Position numbers and translations under genes: made by a program
Shown: positions 12,062-24,301 of the stretch, in pieces
Layout of the letters: each line of letters begins with the position of its first letter
Position numbering within the stretch: position 1 is the stretch's first letter
Notes under the pieces: model-generated
The model's input: the letters and a program-made list of their open reading frames with translations, nothing else
The model's database searches: none
Told to the model about the DNA's origin: nothing
DNA from: Saxidomus purpurata
Taxonomy: Eukaryota > Mollusca > Bivalvia > Venerida > Veneridae
Direction of reading: 5' to 3'
Assembly: GCA_022818135.1 (NCBI GenBank)
Contig: JAFMSR010000017.1
Span: forward strand, 11,014,283 to 11,078,282
Length of the DNA stretch: 64,000 nucleotides

Positions 12062-13115
12062 AACGTGCGTTAACCCCACAATATGACAGGTATAGCCTTT
12101 TTGATATCACAACAGTTATATACAATAATATATGTAAAGGCGTATCAGTAAAAGCCGTTTTAACTTATATATATTTAAAATCAATAAATATCGTACATAA
12201 AGATGCGAGTTTGGTGTAAATAGAATGAATTTATATTCTGGACACCATCCAGGTATTTAAAATAGGATTTATGATAATCTATCATGACTTTGGTGCATTT
12301 TTTGAGGCGGAATAATTACGGGTATTCATCACAGTTTATACCGTAAGTATAAAAAGCCAGCGCGCTTAGATACGTATAAACAACATTTGCATAAAGCTTG
12401 ACATTCAAAGTATGTATATCCTGGGCCAAGGTGAAAACTGCTTCACACTTGTTCAAGGAGGCCCAGGCTTCTTTTTTTTCTCGGTGATTTTAGATTTATT
12501 TCACTTATTTCATTATCGCTAACAGGTGAAATTTATCTATCAATTTTCACTGGTTAAAAATGCCGGGCTCTCGTTCTGAAAACTCATTCTAGATCTATAC
12601 CAGACAGTTCTCAACGTTAAAAGCACAAGTCTATTCTGAAGGCCGTAACTTCGAACACTCTGTTTAAAGTCCCATTTGCACTTTGGATGTTACTATATAT
12701 AGCCCTTATATTACCAAGAAACATATCTTTCCGGGGAAATAACTGTTACATGTTCGAAAAGTAAGGTTAACGTTGCTTTTTAAATTGAAAATGCTGTAAA
12801 CTTAGCCCAGCATTTTTTTTCAATATTTAAACCAATTAGAAAAATACAATTCTTTTCTTTCGCATACATATTTACGCATCATAACTAACCATGAAGTAAA
12901 CGTGTACAAACTAACCTGAGGTTTAAGTGATTATAGGATATTAAAATACACAATACATTATAGATACACATATACGATGTAGGATGATTTAGTTGGCACA
13001 GCAGTCAGAGCCTCATTTAAATTAAAATTCAAAAACCGCACGACATCATATGAGAGCGACTATGTAAAGCAACAGTTAAATCCCGCTGAAGTGCTGAAGG
13101 GATCGAGGAGTCAAT
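12062..13115. other. Upstream region of the secreted repeat-protein gene
   Basis: No gene recognised. Contains a CCTGGGCC...GGCCCAGG inverted pair (12420-12468). Promoter elements for the gene starting at 13116 should lie here, but no convincing TATA box or initiator was found. Confidence 0.4.
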
Positions 13116-15566
13116 ATGAAGTGTTCTGTCGCTATTCTTGTGATTTCTGCATTAGCAGCTTTGCTGGTGCATCCCGGTGAAGCTAAACCTACATTTGATG
13201 ATCTTGAGCTGGAAACACTGCATGATCTTCTCACACTGTTGTCTAAGAGGGGACCGCCAGGGCATCCACCTCCACCTCCACAAGGAGGTTCACACGAAAC
13301 AAGCGATGGTGGTCCAATGGACTCTAGTGGAACTGTAAACAACAATTCGCCAAGTAACAACAGTCCAGGAGAAGATAATGGTAACACAGAAGGTGACACT
13401 GGAAGCAAGGAACCGATTCAAAACGGGGAAAACAAGGAAGGCAAACCTGCAGCTGACGAGTCATCAAATGTTGAAAACAACGGTCCTACGCAAGAAAATC
13501 AAGAGTCTCAATCAGGTACATGTAAATACAATTTCTTTTGTTCTAATTTTATCGCACGTTATCGAATCACGAAATTTAGTGCAAGTGTACTTGTAGTAGG
13601 CCTACTTTCGGATTGTGGAAAAGAATTTTCGTTTTTCACGAACCTAAAGATGTCGGGAAAAATTGACCACCTCTGCCGAGATTCGAATTACGTTGTCCAA
13701 TATGTTTACCACTACGTATGTGCGGTACGTTTGGCGCATGTATCAGAAAGCTCATAATCAGTACACAGCTGTTTTTCATTTGGTAGTTATTGTAAATATA
13801 TGTAGTGTGGATTTAGATGTAGATGTCAATTTATCACGAATAGTGATACTGGTGCAAATGAAATTAAGTTACTCCGCTAACTATCTCACTACACGTTATT
13901 CCAGTACCGGTATAACATTTCTGGCCTAACGATTATTTGTAGTACTGTCGGAGTGGAAATTCATAATCTTGCTTAATGCGTATGCCAAAACGCAGCGGAA
14001 AGTAAGCGATACATGAAAGAAAGATGACGATAAGCAAATGACACAATATCTGTCCAAGAAAAACGTAACATCGCCTATTTATAAAGGCGCATCGACCTGT
14101 AGTTAAACGGATTGGTCCATAGAGACACAAGAGGCGACACTATATACATGCATCAGCATTGATGCGCTTGTACAATGGAAACACATGATATTTGATTAAA
14201 GAGGCACTCCCTACATCTAGCAGATTATATTCTCGAAACATAGATTATGTGTTCAATGAACGTAAAATGATAAATAAATACAATTTCAAAGAAGAACCTA
14301 TGGCGAAAATGCCTCATTTTTTTTTACCACTATTAATCAATATAGAGGCTTTTTGTAATAAATCGCATCCACCCATTAATTGTACAACAACAATTCTACA
14401 TAGATTATTGAATGGATTATGGTACTGAAGTATATGGAAAACCGCTGATTTTATCGATAATGACTGGGAATGCATGGTTGAAACTTTTAGATTAAGTTAT
14501 AATACTTCCAAAGATTCTATCATTTATGTTTTGGAGGTTATTTAGTTTGAATCCAGTTATAGGATATGTCCCTTTAAGTACATACGTACCTTAATATTGG
14601 TAATCTTCATCTCATTGTCGCAACATCACTTCACACATCGGCTTTGAGACCTGTTAGTTACCATAGACTCTTATATTGTAGAAAGTGAATATAGATAATA
14701 TATAGTAGACCACTGAAAGTGTAGTTGTTTCATGTACCTCTAATTTGTGGCAAGGTATAAGCATAATATGTTTCTAGGCAAAAATGAAAATGTCGTTTTC
14801 GTTTATTTCAGCAGTCGACGAGGAAAACCTAGAAAACCTCGAAGAAAACCCACCTGAGATTGAAAATGGAAACGCACACAAATCCGGAGACCGAGAAAAA
14901 CTTCTTCAAGATTTACATAAAAAAGTTGACGAGCAGTTGAATGAATTGATAAAACAAGTGAAAGATGCACTGGAGAAATACGATATCGAAAAAGAAGAAG
15001 CTCTGCTCAAGATATTAAGAGACTTTTTGAAAGAATCCGAGAGTATAAATAGCAAATTAGAAGAACTCATAAAAACTGTTTCTAGCGCAGTAGGGTCTGC
15101 TAAGTCCGACTTTGAAAATGCAGCCTTAGTATTGCAAAACAGTAAGGCCAGCGAAAGTGTAGGCGTAGAAAAGGCTAGCGAAGAGGAAGGCGAAGAAAAG
15201 GCTAGCGAAGAGGAAGGCGAAGAAAAGGTTGGTGAAGGGAAAGGCGAGGAAAAGGCTGGTAAAGGGGAAGGCGAGATAAAGGCTGGTGAAGGGGAAGGCG
15301 AAGAAAAGGCTAGCGAAGAGGAAGGCGAGGAAAAGACTGGTGAAGGGAAAGGCGAAGAAAAGGCTGGTAAGGGGGAAGGCGAAGAAAAGGCTGGTAAGGG
15401 GGAAGGGGAAGAAAAGGCTGGTGAAGGGGAAGGCGGGGTAAAAGCTAGTGGAGTGCAAGGCGGAGAAAATGCTGGTGGAGGTAGTGAAGGCCGAAGAAGA
15501 AAGCTTCTAAACAACCTGGAACTGATTAGACTTATGCAAAAACTCAAATACGACTTAAAAGTATAA
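13116..15566 (+). CDS. Secreted acidic nonapeptide-repeat protein, two exons (13116-13515, 14812-15566)
   Basis: Not recognised as a known family. The ATG at 13116 opens a clear signal peptide (residues 1 to about 23, hydrophobic core [14 protein letters not shown], then HPGEA). Exon 1 continues with a proline stretch (about 46-55) and a Ser/Asn/Gly-rich disordered region and ends at 13515 (CAG|GTACAT, phase 1). Exon 2 starts at 14812 after TTTATTTCAG in matching phase, giving 384 residues in all. Residues about 162-229 are heptad-like and probably coiled coil. Residues 245-360 are twelve 9-residue units of the type K-A-S/G-E/K-G/E-E/K-G-E-E. An RRR motif (361-363) is followed by a 21-residue basic tail beginning [10 protein letters not shown]. 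Such architecture fits a shell, mucus or byssus matrix protein, or a precursor with an acidic pro-region and a cationic C-terminal peptide; both are inference. An AATAAA occurs only at 16134. No obvious TATA box. Confidence 0.78.
13516..14811 (+). other. Intron of the secreted repeat-protein gene
   Basis: A 1296-bp intron with GTACAT donor. Its 3' end reads TTTCAGCAG, a tandem NAGNAG acceptor; splicing at either AG keeps the frame (AVDEE or VDEE). It contains a copy of a dispersed element at about 14195-14585. Confidence 0.7.
14195..14585 (+). repeat. Dispersed about 400-bp element, three copies in the window
   Basis: Starts AAAGAGGCACTCCCTACATC and ends AGGATATGTCCCTTTAAG, a weak terminal inverted repeat. 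Internal text (TTAATTGTACAACAACAATT, GATTATTGAATGGATTATGG, AAGTTATAATACTTCCA) recurs at 6215-6460 in the same orientation and at 24565-24820 inverted, where AAAGAGACACTCCCTAAATC is present. A MITE-like element. Confidence 0.75.
15144..15491 (+). repeat. 27-bp coding minisatellite (12 nonapeptide units)
   Basis: Twelve in-frame 27-bp units such as [27 protein letters not shown] and [10 protein letters not shown] superperiod is visible: the order [10 protein letters not shown](V/T)GEGKGEE, KAGKGEGEx, then KAGEGEGEx occurs twice (the second time with an extra KAGKGEGEE), which points to growth by block duplication of about 108 bp. The outer units (first and last two) are the most diverged, as is usual in arrays that expand in the middle. 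Strong purine bias on the plus strand leaves the antisense strand accidentally open. Confidence 0.9.
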
Positions 15567-16803
15567 AGTTGATAGTTTGTAGAATCACAATAGCATGAAA
15601 GCCTGTTTGATATTCAAAACGTGCAAAAATATGACAGAAAATGGTTAAGACAATTGATACCGGCAATATAAATTCGAACACGTGGTGAACCAGCCATATG
15701 GTGCCAGTATATAAATGTTTGGTACCGGTATATTTATTGATTTTTTAAAATTTTATGTAACCAAGGTTTTGTCACGGGTGAGGTCACACGAGAACATCAC
15801 ACGTGTCTCAGTTCACCTAGCTGTAAATGGACACGAGTGTTGCTCGGTACTCTGATAACTGATTTGTTCGATCAATAGTGTTTACACGTATAGTTAGATT
15901 TTTGTTTTACAGTTAAGTCAAACAGCAACAAAACAATCAAAAGACAATTCAGATAAGCTAAATGTGTTGCATGAAGAATATACTTGTATTAATGCGTTCT
16001 ATTGTTTATCCCTGAAGTAAACCAGGCATCTGTAAAAAAATGTCTTCTTTTCGAAATGATACATTTATGTAAAAGAACATACATTGTACACATGACATAG
16101 AAACCAATATTAAATTGATCATTAAAGTTTGAAAATAAATATAGTGTAACTGATTCTGTATGACTCAAGTTAAAGAAATTAGAATCAGGATATCTACATA
16201 TTCAAACTATTATATTAAGAATAGATAAGTAATTATTCTAACAGCAGTTCTTAGTGCCGAATTTATTTTTATAAGGTGATATACATGTACATATAGATTT
16301 AAAGTTTAGCTTGATTTTATTTTACCTGAATATTAAGGTCACCATTGATTTAACCCAATGATGTGCGCCCGCTGCAGTATATAGCTACAGTGCACAGAAC
16401 GTATCTTATGCGTGCGAATACCCGCACGATGCAACTTGCGACCAAGATATAGATGAGGACTACTTACGTTATTCACTTCTGACACCAGAAATATAACTAA
16501 TAATAACACCGATATTGCAAACAACAATAACAACAACAATAGCAGAAAAAGAAAAATAAGAACAACATACATGATTGTAAATGTTATTCATTTGATCAAT
16601 CATGTATCATTTCATATTTAAGAAGTCATTCGTACAATATGTAATACCCGTACTGGTGTAATAAACGAATGTACCTCTAAAAAAACTTTTCAAACATGTT
16701 TTATTAGTTTACTCGCATTCATAGTTTAATAAAGTAATATCGTTTCAATTTTGCCTCTTGATTTTATTGGGTTTTTTTAAATGCTCCCTTTGCTGTTCTT
16801 AGA

Positions 16804-17016
16804 CTATACGTTCAGTGGTAGACTGGCTCCTTCTTCAGATGTTTCGGCGCTTCCAGGGTATCCCTCAGAGTTGCGCTGACTGAGATGATCAGTCTCGGTC
16901 AAGGACTGGTTGCGTTGGCCATTGCTGATCACTCTTCTGCCATAACCATTGAGAGGCTCATTTGTCTGCACGTGTCGTGTTACCTCCTTTTGTATGTCCT
17001 TCTTGTACCGAGTATG
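16804..17016 (-). CDS. Possible terminal exon of an unidentified minus-strand gene
   Basis: On the minus strand a stretch of 70 open codons follows a possible TGTAG acceptor at 17017 and ends at a TAG stop at 16804-16806. It includes YKKDIQKEVTRHVQ and TNEPLNGYGRR, then the Ser/Glu-rich end SEGYPGSAETSEEGASLPLN followed by V and stop. Codon use and composition look like a real cytoplasmic C-terminal tail in an otherwise AT-rich, stop-dense stretch. A minus-strand AATAAA at 16763-16768 lies about 35 bases past the stop, as expected for a last exon. There is no ATG, and the polypyrimidine tract before the acceptor is poor. Upstream exons were not found. It could instead be a gene fragment left by duplication. 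Function unknown. Confidence 0.4.
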   Translation of the reverse strand, partial: HTRYKKDIQKEVTRHVQTNEPLNGYGRRVISNGQRNQSLTETDHLSQRNSEGYPGSAETSEEGASLPLNV

Positions 17017-20000
17017 CTACAGGCTCTCTGCATTAACTGTCGGACAAATATCATAAAACCAATTTCAGCTGGAAGATTCCAGTTCTAGTCTAGGAGCAAT
17101 AACGAAAATTTAGATTGGCCATTAGACACTAATTTAAATTCTGCGCAAAGCGGAACGGGAAAGAGAATTTTACGTGTGTGGCGTGTAGCCTAGACCAGAA
17201 CTGCACTAAGTTTATGGTAAGATGACAGTGATACAGTACAATAGTCAACCATATTAAATTTATGTTAATCCATTGTCTAATGATATCAAACCGTAATCTC
17301 TTGGTTGAATATGTTTATCTATGAAATTACATCCGTTCTAGCGGTGTTCATCGTTTAAGAAACAATGATTTAGAGTACTGATATGCAGTAATAAGCCACG
17401 AAGGCCGGAGGCCTGAGTGGTTAATAACTGCGCATCAGTACGACACTTAGTGTATATTAGACGATAACAACGCTGAAAAGGATGTTATTTCGATTCTTAC
17501 ACGACCACATATTATAAAAGGAGAATAAATTCAAAGCGTTATTTTCTACGCTATATTCATTTACAATCTTTTATAAGTATGCCGGTTTCATATATATCAC
17601 TCTTGCTATACTATGCCATTGTTTACATACTTTTCTCATGACAATATATGATAGCATAATATGTATGGTACTTGCAATATGTATGTATAGGTGATATTGT
17701 TACCACACCATTAAGTGGCGATGGACATATAAAATGTTTATGCCAGGATAAGATAAATCTTGAATCTTGATAAAGTAATCACGGGTTGAGGGTTATAGGA
17801 TCGATCTCGGCTTCCGGCTGACTTATGATGTGAGAAGGTTACAGTTTGGATTCTAGTTCTGATCCTTCCCAGGAATTTTGGTTAGGGAAACTACTAACCT
17901 ATACATGCATGAAATACTGGAGAAATGGGCGTTACACAACAAGACAAAAGTTCTGCAAGACTACTTGTAATTCTATTAAAGTTTACCCAGGTGCACTCGG
18001 CAATTGTAAGGCTTTATTCGAGGAAAATACTACTGTCGCGTAAAATTGTATTTTCTAGATATTGATATTTTACTTCTTGCAAAACTTACGGCTATTGAGA
18101 TTTTTTCAGAGAAAACTTCAAAATATCATGCTTATTTTTGTAAGTATCATGATAGCTACGTAGCAAATAAAAAATCAATCCAATTAGAATATTTCTACAT
18201 TATATTTCAATATGATATGCAACATCGTGTCCATAGTAGTTCTTCCACATGCAGGAGACTTTCTCTGAAACTTATCACTACAAAGGTGCAAATTGGACTT
18301 TCGTCAGCTCGAATTGCAGACCTTTCGTTTCTTGAGTGATGTGTTACTGATTTGGTAAATATTAATATCATCAACCGTTCTTTAAAGAAGTAAAAAGTGA
18401 AAAGTAGGGTTGAGTAGAACTGGGTATCAAGGGAAGGATTCGGTTTCATGTTTGGATTGTTTTTGTAAAAGGAGGGTAAGATACCAAAGAATATGATAAA
18501 AATGAACTTAAATGAAACACTGACCTTTAGTATACATTGGAAATGTTTTCGAACTGAAATTGATTAATCGATTAATCAGGGCATGACAATGTACTATACT
18601 TTCAAGTCTAATTCAACTGAATCCGCAATAAACAAGGGCCTGGTGCCTATACGGAAAGGTCACCATTAACAGGCAAAACATAGTGTCAAAATGTGACACA
18701 TGTAAGAGTATCTAGTTATATCTGCATGAATGATATATTGTTGCATTTCTTTTTGTTATTTTAGTAATGTTAGCATTGCAATAATATTTTTAAAATCTTG
18801 TTTATCGGCAAATAAACTACGGTCTCCTGTGCTGGCACGCAGTTTTAAACCAAGAAAGCTTTCGTCCGTCGTGGTTTATAATCCATTTGGTGTTGCTTAT
18901 TGGCCAAAGGACTAGGGAAACACACAAAATACCCATTGTCTCTGACAGTGAGAAAAAAAGTCAGATTCCAGAAGAGTTGGACTATTGGATCAACATCCGT
19001 CCCATAACCTTTTTATTAACACGTTCTTGTTTAGAATAAAACCAGCTTGTTGTGGCTGCGTATTGGGCGTATGCATTATACTTTTATGTTGAGAAAATTC
19101 ACTAGTTTACTTTTAAATAAATAACTTTAACTTTTTATTTTCTGACACGAAACCATTAGTTACATATACGAGGACTATTGAACGTTATGTGGCTGGACGT
19201 TAGATGAAAGTTATTACTTAAATATAATGTAATGAAGTGAGGTAACAGTTCCCTACTCTACTGAAAGTTTCTGGAGTGTTTGGTTGGTATTCTACATTGA
19301 CTGGTAAATGAGAAACACAGATATTGACACGCATTTTTACAATAACAATTTAATGGCGAAAATGTGCAGATATTGAAATAAAATTCTATTGATAATACAA
19401 AATGTACATATTTCATTCTAAATGTGAAAATGATCAACAATTGAGTTGTTACTAAACATGTCAAACGCGTATATCACGCGGGACGTTATAGAAAATATAT
19501 CGCCAGACTTCGTTCATGAATTAGATCAAGCCTCAGTGACAGTGTTGTGGTGCATTTCGAGAAAATCAAGGTATCATTTTGTTGTATATTTATATGAAAT
19601 CCAACATTTAAAAAACGTAATCATTTGCTAATTCAATTAAACGTCACTCACTTTGGCACCGGCCCTAAATTTAACACGATATAAGAACATCTAAAATAAT
19701 GTATCCTACACAAATGCAAAATATGAAAAAGTCAAAATTGAAAAAGAAAAAATGAAAACAACATAAATGTGTAAAGAAAATATATAATTTGGACAATGAT
19801 CTATGCGAAATATTTTATAAAGATACAATACAAATTTCGTACGCGCTTAGTCCTATTAAATACATATTCTAAAAAAATGCAGTTGGAAACATTTTAATCC
19901 ATGGGAATTTTCATAATATTTAAAGCTAAAAGTAAACATCCGTTTTGGAAATGCAGCTTGATGTGACATTTCTATAGAATAAATGGACATTTGATTTAGA

Positions 20001-20369
20001 AATGGAACACTTGAATAAAATTTCATGCTTTGGAATTAGCAAAAAGAAGAAATATACATGATATAAGATTATCATGATGGTCACATGAAGCCTTATGATG
20101 GTCACAATGAAATTCTGTAATTATGTCAGACAAAAACAGTAATGTTTTACCGAATTTTTCAAGTTATTAGTCATAATTGAAATTTAGAAACACTTCTGAA
20201 CAGGTGCTGTCACTATAAATTGACATTACTCCTTGATTGAACAATATCAACACTTATTCAATGCAATGATTTCATTTTGTCCCCTTTTTTGTCCCCTTAT
20301 GTAATTGCAAACATACTAGCAGTAATTTCTAATTAAAACTGAAACTATAGCTCTAGAGCACTGCCCTTT
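17017..20369. other. Non-coding stretch, nothing firm
   Basis: AT-rich; only the weak exon candidate at 19458. A palindrome AAGGCCGGAGGCCT (about 17401) is the only other notable word. If the terminal exon at 16804 is real, its upstream exons may be hidden here. Confidence 0.4.
19458..19570 (+). CDS. Possible short 5' coding exon, unidentified
   Basis: An ATG at 19458 starts MSNAYITRDVIENISPDFV, then HELDQASVTVLWCISRKSR, followed by an AAG|GTATCA donor-like sequence at 19571. CG content and amino-acid composition are more protein-like than the surroundings. No partner exon downstream was recognised, so this is only a candidate. It could equally be a chance ORF. Confidence 0.22.
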
Positions 20370-20620
20370 CTACCATTGTCCTCAATAAATAAAGTATCAA
20401 TAATTAATTTCCTTCAATACTATTTGGGTTACTCGCCGCACAAGAAAAGCAACAAAAGGCAGTAACGCCAGTTGTAAAGATATTGTGCAATACATCCACC
20501 ATATCTTCTATCAATTCATGAAGTGTCAATTGGTTCCATTCAATACTTGTTGAGTTATTCTCCGCACATGAAAAAGTAACAAAGTCCGCTGTCTCATAAA
20601 TGGATAAATATAGTTCTTGT
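20370..20620 (+). repeat. Two diverged tandem units of about 140 bp
   Basis: TTCAATACTATTTGGGTTAC TCGCCGCACAAGAAAAGCAACAAA recurs as TTCAATACTTGTTGAGTTAT TCTCCGCACATGAAAAAGTAACAAA. Confidence 0.55.
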
Positions 20621-20870
20621 ACACAGGACAGTCTGTCGATGAAAATTTATATACAAAATTAATTTTCAATATGTCTGATAGAGAACGTAATTGAATGTTC
20701 TCTCAAGCCGCTTTCACATAATGTTGCGTGTGATTCAGACCAAGTCTCAGCTGCAGGATTGTTGTGTGTTTGAGCAGGCTACTCGTCAACCCTAAAATAT
20801 AATATCCAATAGTATCATGATTTCACACCTGTTATATTGTGGCTGTTGCGTGTTATCGTTTCATGGTAAA

Positions 20871-21112
20871 CGGACATTATCCTCTAGGACATTATCCCCT
20901 TAGCTCAATTTTGTACAGGAGGACACTAGCCCCCTTATGATTTTGCAAAAGCGGACATTAGCCCCTTCATCAAATTATCTTTCTAAATGCACCTGCATAA
21001 TAATTATCTATATAGTTTTTGACAAAATTAATAAATATAACAAAAACAACTTTCAATTTCAACTTTATGTTTTAAATTTTAAACTTTGAAGAGTGAATGG
21101 GATAATGTCCGC
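20871..21112. mobile_element. Small MITE-like element with CGGACATTATCC ends
   Basis: CGGACATTATCC at 20871-20882 and its complement GGATAATGTCCG at 21100-21111. The left half also has three internal variants of the same word (GGACATTATCCCC, GGACACTAGCCCC, GGACATTAGCCCC). No coding content. Confidence 0.55.
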
Positions 21113-21735
21113 CTTCGATAAAAACCCCAAATCTTACAATTATATTTTGATTGTAATTGTTGAATAATTGCATGGTCCCAAAATGATTTTTTTCTCATTT
21201 TTTTGCATCTAAAATGTGAATAAATAACTTAGTGCTTGAAAATACTATAGGGCTAACAAACGTATTTTCGTTTTCTAACATCTGCAGAATCCCGAGGGGT
21301 TCAGCAGGTGCTATAACACGAAACAACATGACTGTGTAAACGATGTTCTAGCAGTAAACGGATCTTACATGGCCTACTGTTGGTTGTACCGACCTGAGGG
21401 AAAGCAAGGAAACAGGGAAAACCGAGCCGAGCGATGGTAGGGATAACACAGTCATGTAAGACCCTTTTTCTTGCATACTTTATCCAATTAATAAGATTAG
21501 ATTAATGTGACTTTAGCATTAGTGGTCAAAATCTAATATGTGTATATAAGACTTTTAAGTTATTTGAAAAAAGATCGATGGTATTACTTAATTTATTGAA
21601 TAATGTTTTGGTTAATACTTGTATATAACTAACTAAAGAATTACAAAATGCTGATACGAAAAATGGTTTAATGATTATTAACATTTATGTTCAGGTATAA
21701 ACAATCAGATCAGTATATTAGTTATAACATTTAAT

Positions 21736-23925
21736 TTACCTTTTTTCACAGACAGTTAATGTGTCATTCCGGAAACATGGCACATCTGCCCATTGTCGAT
21801 TGTTCTTGTTATCAAAACTGCGCAGTTTTCCATAACGCCGCCATTAGGTTCAATACCAGTCCAGCCCTGGTATGTAACTGGATTGCCTGTGCTGTACCAT
21901 TCCCAAGTGCCTTCATCGCCCAAATCCGTAAGTCCTTGCCATATGATTCTTTCTGTACAACAAAGAGAACTGCCAGTATTTATTTTAAGTCTGGTGGAAC
22001 TTAAGGTCAAACTGCGACAATAATGGGTTCGAGGCTGTGACCTCAAAATAATACTTTAACAGGTAAGGTATACAAGGAGATGTCTTAAAATAAAGGTTTC
22101 TAGTTCCTCTCTGGCCTCAAATAGATTCACCATATGTTCATCGTGACATTTTTATCTTTTTACTTCAATACAACAAATGTTGTTTGCGTAAGCCAGTTTT
22201 AATGAAACTGCTAAAGTTCTCTTACTCAGTCGGTATACACTGCTATATAGCGCAGTGAATATTTATTGACATTCTATATACAACCGAAACATAAATATCG
22301 CCAGACACTTTTTGTCTTTAATTTTTGCATAACAAGAAGGGCAAAAGCAGTTCATTTGATACTAGGGCCAATCCTCAGATTGGTCGGATGTTTTATTTGA
22401 TCGAAGTTATGGGTAACATCGTATCATATGGTCTCCCCCTTTAATACAAATTTCGGCAATGTAAATTGCGTGATCTCTTTTTTATTTTTGTCTGGCAAAC
22501 TTCTATATTCTTTTAATTTAACTAACATTTCTGCATCAGGAAAGCACCTGCAGCAGCTTAATTGTATAATGCAATACATAATTTTGCCTCAATTTTGCTG
22601 ACATAACTTTTTTCTAAAGCGAGACACAATGAATGAGGGCTGTCCCATCTTCACAACACCGCCAAATTCAGCCCAAATGGTCTATTTGTACTTAACGACA
22701 TTAATTTTGTTCATGTCACGTGCATTAAAAAATGGTGGCTAAAGACGCAAATATAATATTGGATGCTATGGTTTTAGTTTTAATTTGAAAAAATAAGATA
22801 AATGGAAATAACGATGATCATGAAAAACTATATTTAAGAAATAATTAATGTCTCCCTGTATTTCATCGTTGAATAAAATATAGTCAGGAATTTGGATGCG
22901 TAGTAATTAAATCACGAGAGCGTCATAAAATAAAATACAGGCTTTTCCCCTATATGTTTATATAGGAAAAGCAGCCACTTGTGTTAGAATATTAAATAAC
23001 ATTTGAAGTCTGCAAAGATTCTTTTATGAATGGACTGCCGACAAACAGAACAACTTCTGTTACTGCACTTATTGAAAATGTATTAACCTCGTGTTTAAGA
23101 AGGGCCAAAAATGCGCTTAAAACTTTATATATGTTTATCATGTCTCCATGTATTTTGGTTGAAACGGTATATTATCCCCCTCAAATAATGAATGAGAGAA
23201 TCAAAGTGTCTTAGAATCCTGCCACATATTAATTTTTCCGTTATCTATGCAAGCCTTTTTTCGGACTTGTTGTATACCTGTCGATTGATCAAACTCGTTC
23301 CTGTTTGGCGTTACTAGGCAATGTCGCCGCACTGTACAGCTTCGAATCCGGACTTCTGCCTTGAAAACTTAATGCTGTTTTAACTAACATCGTATAATAT
23401 GCAAAAAAACAACAACAACAACATTACCCGAAAATGTCGAGTTTTCAAAGAACATCTTAAGGTACATGTCTTCGTCAAACGTCTCCGCCTGTACAACCTG
23501 GGCACCTCGTTCCTCGCAGAATGTCTGTTGTATAGATTTCTATTGTTTTCATATATTTTCTCAGCATAATACAAAAATTAAAGTGAAGTTACAATATGAA
23601 CATTGTTTAGTTTTCAAGTCTTGTTGCAAATGTATAATAGAAATGAATTGTCTATTGACAAATGTAGTTAAGCAATTCTGTATCATTGCAATTTTCAAGC
23701 AACTGCCGGAAGTTTTATCAAAGAATCAAAACAATTAGAGACTTAATACTATAATAATTTAATAATGAATTCTTGATGAAATTCTGAGCACTAATATTGT
23801 TATAATAAAACCCAAGCAGTAAATATGATCAGACATTACCACAGCCTGATTAAACGCATGGCCCACCGTAGGTGACAGAAAGTAATATGTGCGTCCTCTT
23901 TTAGTAACTGTGTCATCCGGATACA
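21736..23925 (-). pseudogene. Degenerate C-type lectin domain, three exons (23925-23840, 23524-23428, 21952-21736)
   Basis: Three minus-strand exons with consensus splice sites encode a C-type lectin domain. Exon A reads VYPDDTVTKRGRTYYFLSP; exon B reads TFCEERGAQVVQAETFDED; exon C contains IIWQGLTDLGDEGTWEWYST, an EPN motif, ENC, then WADVPC and a terminal CEKR stop. Exon lengths of 86 and 97 bp match the paralogue at 54.3-57.3 kb exactly. Three defects are visible. The two N-terminal cysteines are both Tyr (TAT for TGT). Exon C needs one extra base near 21797-21799, after ITRTID, to stay in frame up to CEKR. The WND Ca2+-site motif is WAD. Without the extra base translation runs into a TAA a few codons later. 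Family knowledge: EPN plus WND define mannose-type Ca2+/sugar binding. A leader exon was not found. Either a pseudogene or an assembly/sequencing error in one base. Confidence 0.8.
22845..22915 (+). repeat. Single arm of the foldback element at 46484
   Basis: CTCCCTGTATTTCATCGTTG and GGATGCGTAGTAATTAAATC with the sequence between are nearly identical to 46498-46565 (one mismatch seen), but the second arm is missing. Confidence 0.8.
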
Positions 23926-24160
23926 CTGTTGAAAAGAAACTGGTCTTATACAAAGGGTTAGTGAAACATAACGATACACTGTAGAACAAGTAGACAAAAA
24001 TATTTTCGGTACATGATTGTGCCAGCAACGTGATGCTGTCATTTCATTGGCAGCACTTATAGATTGATAGTTTCTGTCATGAGCACGCCGTTCTATTCGA
24101 AATATTCGTCACCAAGGGTAATTGTTTTGGCTGGAACGTGGTGGCAGATATTTTCATATT

Positions 24161-24301
24161 AACCAAATGTATCATGATAGAAACTTTTTCTTGCGTACCG
24201 TACCGTCTTGCACTTAAAAACAGACTTAATCGAGAGCCTCGTTCTCGTTACCCTCGGTGACGGATATGTCGATCTGAACCGCGAGCTCATGACAGAAATT
24301 T
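24161..24301 (+). repeat. Sequence shared with the flanks of the 55-kb foldback element
   Basis: Contains the complement of 54905-54960 (ATCATGATAGAAAC...TTGCGTACCGT..CTTGCACTT) and a direct match to about 55987-56062 (GTGACGGATATGTCGATCTG, GAGCTCATGACAGAAA). It lies just upstream of lectin locus 1. Confidence 0.6.

Noticed and set aside
14906..15547. 213-residue minus-strand ORF rich in Ser/Pro/Phe
   Set aside because: Antisense shadow of the 27-bp purine-rich repeat in the secreted protein gene.
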